Shown: positions 59,590 through 64,000 of the stretch, piece by piece | Layout of the letters: the number at the start of each line of letters is the position of its first letter | Numbering within the stretch: position 1 is the stretch's first letter | Origin: Posidonia oceanica | Lineage: Eukaryota > Streptophyta > Magnoliopsida > Alismatales > Posidoniaceae | DNA: 64,000 nt | Direction: 5' to 3' | NCBI GenBank assembly: GCA_037176725.1 | Contig: JAZBRS010000020.1 | Span: 101,264,501 to 101,328,500 of the forward strand | Made by a program: the position numbers and the translations under genes | Notes under the pieces: model-generated | What the model was told of the DNA's origin: nothing | Database searches by the model: none | The model's input: the letters and a program-made list of their open reading frames with translations, nothing else

Positions 59590-61103
59590 TGTAGATATCC
59601 TATTTTTGCATTTTTGAGAGTTCCTTTTGAGGGTAGAAACCTTGAGGTGCCCCAAATCTCGTGCCTAAGTGTTGATAACACATCTTCCAGATACTCCTTG
59701 ACTTCTTTAAAGCATCACTTGATCCTACCTAGACCCAGGTTGTTGGCTGTGGCAGAGCTAACCCATTCGGACTCGTAACTAGTCCGAGTACCCTAGGTAT
59801 CCTTCACTTTTACTCAGATTTGAAGTTAGATCTGAGTTAACAGAGATGTTTCCTTGATTTCATAGACTATCTGTAGTTTCCCAGCCTTCTATCTTGTTTC
59901 CTCTGGCAAAAAAAACCCAGAAAAGGGCTAGAAATAACCTAGGCTTGATAGTAGCTGGTTAGGGAGGCGCCTCAGATAATCGCCCAGCGGCGCGCCGACT
60001 GATTCAGAAGCCATCCGAGGACGTGGCTCAGTCAAAAGCCATTTAAAGAGGTGACCAATACAGACGCCAATTGGAAAGGTGACTGGGCGATCGTGGGCAG
60101 CAGTTGCTCCCCACTATCCCCTCAACCCTCAGGTGCCATCTCAATAGGCGGCTGAGCGGTTGTGGAACCGCCTCGGTCTTCCCACGATCTGTGACCATCA
60201 GGCGTCGTTCTATGCGGCGACTAACAATCATGGCTTCTTTTAAACTGCATTTTCACAGTTATTTCCCACTCCCCCCTCGACCGTCAGGCGCCACTTGAAG
60301 CGGTGACTGACAGTTGTGGCCTCGTTCCCATGGTCTTCCAACGTTGACTGAGCAGTTGCTAGTCTCAGTCGCCTCTCCGTACGGCGACTAGCTGTAATTG
60401 CCAATTTTCTAGAAATTTCCATATGATAACCACCCACACCCCCCTGGGAGTCTATAAATAGACCCCGTGGGTCAGTGTTTGGGGAGGTCGGCCAGTTGTG
60501 AGGAAAACCTATCTTGGAGAAATTCTCTGTAGGTTTTTAGGGCTTTGAGCTCCCACCTTCAAGCAGCTAGAGTTTCCAAGCCAGAAACCCTAGTCTCCAC
60601 CCCCAATCCAGAGAAGCCCAAGATCCCAGATTACTACAATCCAACTACGATCCTAGAGATCTCGAGCCTAGCCGGAGCTCCGACCGTGCCTCCACTTCTA
60701 CTCCACTGCATATAGCATGAGGGTGAAGGGAGTATCTTCTTCCAATCTAATTTCTTATTGCATTTCTTTAGATTCCTTAGCATAGGACCATAGCATATGC
60801 ATGTGGGGAACAACCCCCGGTCAGTATTTGTTTTCTTTTAGCCATGTCGTTTCATTAATTTCTGTCACTGACTACTACACTTAAACTAATTTAGATCTAT
60901 GTTGTTTTGTTTTGAAGGAAAGGAAGGAATTCACGTAGCATGAGGAAGCTGCTAGATGACATCCTGCCGTTGATCTAGTGGTCCGAGGACCCACATCATC
61001 ATAGTCTCCCCCCAGGTGTCTAGTCTGCCCAAAGGTGAGTGGCGATCACAACAAAAGCTGTCAACGTCGTGGAAGCGCTGACATCTTCTCAAACATACAC
61101 CCC
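59590..61103 (+). repeat. E5 3' LTR, cut by E6
   Basis: Begins TGTAGATATCC right after the PPT. The middle (59960-60440) is dense in GGCGACT and GTCGCC variants. A TATA box CTATAAATA at 60452-60460 is followed by a purine/pyrimidine-rich transcribed-looking part. The normal LTR end is not seen before E6 starts at 61104, so the rest is probably beyond E6. Confidence 0.75.
60452..60460 (+). promoter_or_regulatory. TATA box of E5 LTR
   Basis: CTATAAATA, followed by GACCCCGTGG. It is in the right place for a U3 promoter; transcription would start about 25-35 bp downstream. Confidence 0.6.
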
Positions 61104-64000
61104 TGTAGTAATCCCGGTGTTCAGATCATCCATGCACACTACCAGAAGCTCGCGTGCACCGATCGGAATCAGGCTCACTATAAGCGGCTATGTCCGAGGA
61201 GGAAGGCTCAACTCGAAAACACTTAAAACAGAGGAGAAAAGATAAGAAAAGAAGAAGATAAGACAATTTAGAGTCGCTACCGTGTCTATTATCGGGAGAC
61301 AAGGAAAATCGGGGGAAATGCGTGGATTAACACGCAAAACCAAGCAAAGGATGCAATGCAAAGCAATGCAAAGGAAAACAAATGCAAATGAATGCAAATG
61401 AGATGACTCATGCTTAGGATAAGGGCAATATGGTCATTGCGGGCCAAAAGACTGGGCAAGGATTCCTATTATGTGCGGGGAAGGTGTTAGGCACCCCCGA
61501 CACGCCCGAGAATCGATCTTTCTAGGCTTACGCTCGCATATGCAGGGAAATGCAGGTTTGAATGCCTAAATGCCAATGAATGCCTAATTAGATGCTCAAA
61601 GGTGTGCTCTAAGTGGTGGAATGCAATGCAGGGAAGTAAACGTGCAGTCTAAGTGCTCAGCAACGCTGTCTGTGTTCCGAACCGGTCGAAACCTGGCTCG
61701 TGAGAACTCCAGCCAGTAAGCATCATCGCCCTATATGCAAATGCAAGCGAGAAAGCAAAACGGCGGTAAAACCAAGCAATGCAGGCGATATGTAAGAGAA
61801 AACAGCATAAAACACGCAAAACAAAGCGAGAAACAGAAGCGGCACGCGAAACGGTGCAAGGAAACAAGATCGACATTCAAAACAGTGCAAGGAAACAAGA
61901 TCGGCTTGCGAAACGGTACAAAAAAATAGCCAACATGTAAAATGGTGCAAGAAAACAGAAGCAGCACACGAAACGGTGCAAGAAAACGGAAACGGCACGC
62001 AAAACGGTGTAGAAAACAAAGCCAGCATGCAAAATAGTGCAAAAAAAGAATGGCACACGAAATGGTGCAAGAAAACAGAAGCGGCACACGAAACGGTGCA
62101 AGAAAACTGAAGCGGCACGCGAAACGGTGTAGAAAACAAAGCCAGCATGCAAAATGGTGCAGAAACAAGAGCGACACGCGAAACGGTGCAAGAAAACGGA
62201 GCAGGCACGCAAGACTGTGCCAAAAGCGAAGCGGGCACACAAAACGGTGCCAAAAGCACGCAAAACGGTGCCAAAGTAAGCGAAATAAAACACCGATAAA
62301 GCCATGCAGATGCAGATGCAGAGGAGAAGAGCAAGAGAAGCAAAGGGGAGGCAAATGATTCAAGTGTAAGAACAAGCGCCGCTTAAAGACCACGCAATGT
62401 AGGTGTGAAGACCTACAAAGGGGAAAGGAAGTAAGTGGAAGGATTACCACTGTCCTGTGACCACTTCCCACCAAAGTGTCCCACGATATGTCTCGCATGC
62501 TGCCAAAAGCTCGCGATGCGATCGGATCGTGGAAAGGGGGAAGAAAGCCCCAATTAGTAGTGAATCTAGGGGAAACACAACACAAGGCACTGAGAGTACG
62601 CGAAAAGGGGAGACGGAGTTGATAGATAAGAAGAGGGAGTCCTAATCTACATACTCGAGGAAACAGAAAGCAAAAACCACGCATGCAGGGGTGTGCAAAT
62701 GTATGCTGTGCAGGGGTTCAGGAGGACTTACCTTGGAAATCTGAAGCCTGATCTGCGAAATGCTTGGTCCATGTGGAGGAGCGCTCCGCTGGGGTCGTCC
62801 AGGTAGCTTGGTTGAGAAGATCCGACAGTCCGATCAGGAGATGTCCCAGCTTCAAGGCAGAGGGGCCAGAACAGGGGAGAAGAATGGATCTAAGTGTAAA
62901 GGAGGTCCTAGGGGTGTGCAAAACAGGTCCTCCCACGTAAATGGGAGCTAAGTGTACTTAAGTGTGTGTAAGAAGGCTAAATGCAAATGACGCATGAGTG
63001 CAATGCATGCAGAAATGCAAGAAAGGACCTAAGAATGACTTTTCAAGAAACTTAGGGACCTATATGGAGGTTTTGAAAAGGTTAAGGGCCTAAATGCAAG
63101 AAATTTGAAAAGTTAGGGGCTTATATGCAAGATTTTTGAAAACTGGGAGGCTGAGTGCAATTTTACAAATTATAGGGTTTAAAATGCAATTTTATAGGGA
63201 AAACATGCATTTGAATAAGTTTTGAAACCATGAAGAGGACTAACATGCAATTTTGAAACATGTAGGGGTTGAAGTGCAATTTTATAAGCAAAAATGTGAT
63301 TTTAAATGGTCTGTGAATGCAAACAGAGGACTTAAGTGCAATTTTGAAATATGCAAGGGCAGAAATGCAATTTAATAAGCAAAAATATGCATTTGAATGT
63401 GTTTTGAAAACATGCAGAGGACTTATGTGTGATTTTAAAACATGTAGGGTCTAAAATGCAATTTTATAAGGAAAAAATGCAAAAAACAGATGCTATGCAT
63501 GCAGATGAAGGACCTATGTGCAAAAATTAAAATGCATGGGGGAAATAATGCAGTGCAGTAAGAAAAGTTGAAAGATAAATGCATTGATTAACAGATCAGA
63601 GGATTAAAACGCAAATAGAGGAAAAGACAGGGTTCACAAATGCAATTTACTAAAGTAAAATCAGAGTATTAATCGAGATCTACAACTAAAGGACTGAAAT
63701 GCAAAAATAAAAAGCCACAGGACTGAAAAACAAAGAAATAAATCTATATTTGAACTACTGTAGGACAGATAAGTAAATAAAATAAGCAGCTAGACTAGAA
63801 AATAAATGTACAGAAACTTAAATGAACTGTAAATGGATTGGAATGTAAATAAAATAAGTGACTAGGCTGGAAATAAAGAAAAACAAGTAAACTGTAACAA
63901 CAGAGGACTTAAAAGTAATTAAAGAAACATGCTGGGCTGGAAGTAAATTAGATGTTGAAGGACTAACATGTAATTAATTTGTTTTTTAGGTTTTTTGTGC
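61104..64000 (-). repeat. E6: minus-strand LTR of the E4 family, runs off window
   Basis: Reverse complement of the E4 LTR. It ends GGGATTACTACA at 61104, with the conserved block at 61455-61535, PBS-like GGTAGCGACTCTA near 61270-61283 (minus), the minisatellite at 61840-62280, and the same degenerate repeats to the window end. Sequence left of 61104 is not a PBS, so this is a 3' LTR or solo LTR inserted into the E5 LTR. Confidence 0.9.
61840..62280 (-). repeat. E6 LTR minisatellite, about 30-bp unit
   Basis: About fourteen units like GGCACACGAAACGGTGCAAG plus AAAACAGAAGC, homologous to the arrays at 26815-27180 and 47965-48455. The long frames 61731-62684 and 61723-62343 arise from this array. 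Confidence 0.85.

Larger units (their letters stand above)
49166..61103 (+). mobile_element. E5: 3' half of a Tat element with two opposite-strand spliced genes
   Basis: It starts in mid-RNase H right after the end of E4 and runs through the second RNase H, integrase, a hairpin-rich spacer, two genes on the minus strand, PPT and 3' LTR. Its 5' LTR, gag, protease and RT are not in the window, and they are not next to the left end of E4 either. The LTR is cut at 61104 by E6. Its sequence differs clearly from E1 and E4. Confidence 0.88.

Noticed and set aside
61020..61045. GAGTGGCGATCACAAC as a PBS after the E5 LTR
   Set aside because: Only the first seven bases of the PBS pattern match, the GGGGA part is missing, and the upstream PPT shows this is a 3' LTR.

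Overview
This window looks like repeat-dense nuclear DNA of a seed plant with a large genome. I see no host gene, rRNA, tRNA or CRISPR array. Almost every base belongs to nested or abutting Ty3/gypsy LTR retrotransposons of the non-chromoviral Tat type. The evidence for Tat is the order gag, protease, RT, RNase H, a second (archaeal-type) RNase H, integrase, then a large extra region before the 3' LTR; PBS sequences starting TGGYGACT; PPTs of the form CAGGGAGGGSCATC; and LTRs running from TG to CTACA. The species is not identifiable from sequence alone.

Layout. E1 (1-17666, plus): end of the 5' LTR, PBS, broken gag-pol, a sense DUF7745-like ORF, a 30-bp hairpin tandem array, PPT and a full 2.9-kb 3' LTR. 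E2 (17667-19932, minus): remnant holding part of an LTR, its PPT and a 56-bp tandem array. E3 (19933-21576, minus): truncated LTR of the E4 family. E4 (21577-49165, plus): very large element of about 27.6 kb with two LTRs of about 6.3 kb, gag-pol still readable in essentially one frame but cut by stops, a sense DUF7745-like ORF and a 29-bp hairpin array. E5 (49166-61103, plus): 3' half of another Tat element, starting inside RNase H, with integrase, two spliced genes on the opposite strand, PPT and LTR. E6 (61104-64000, minus): LTR of the E4 family, running off the window.

E1 and E4 are sister elements, so their broken genes can be read against each other. Most stops are CAG/CAA/CGA or TGG codons changed by C-to-T or G-to-A transitions, as expected from deamination of methylated cytosines in silenced repeats. 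None of the elements can be autonomous now.

The most interesting content is outside gag-pol: (1) an opposite-strand gene in E5 at 56667-52590 that I resolve into up to nine exons with GT-AG introns, encoding a plant mobile domain (PMD)-like protein with a coiled-coil-like tail, plus a second two-exon opposite-strand gene at 58565-57205; (2) unrelated tandem arrays near the 3' end of E1, E4 and E2 that all encode small hairpins, with compensatory stem changes in E1 and E4; (3) an inverted repeat bracketing the PPT with an identical 60-nt loop in three diverged elements; (4) a copy of the PBS start inside every LTR about 170 bp before its end; (5) missing target-site duplications and patchy LTR similarity that suggest E4 is a recombinant.
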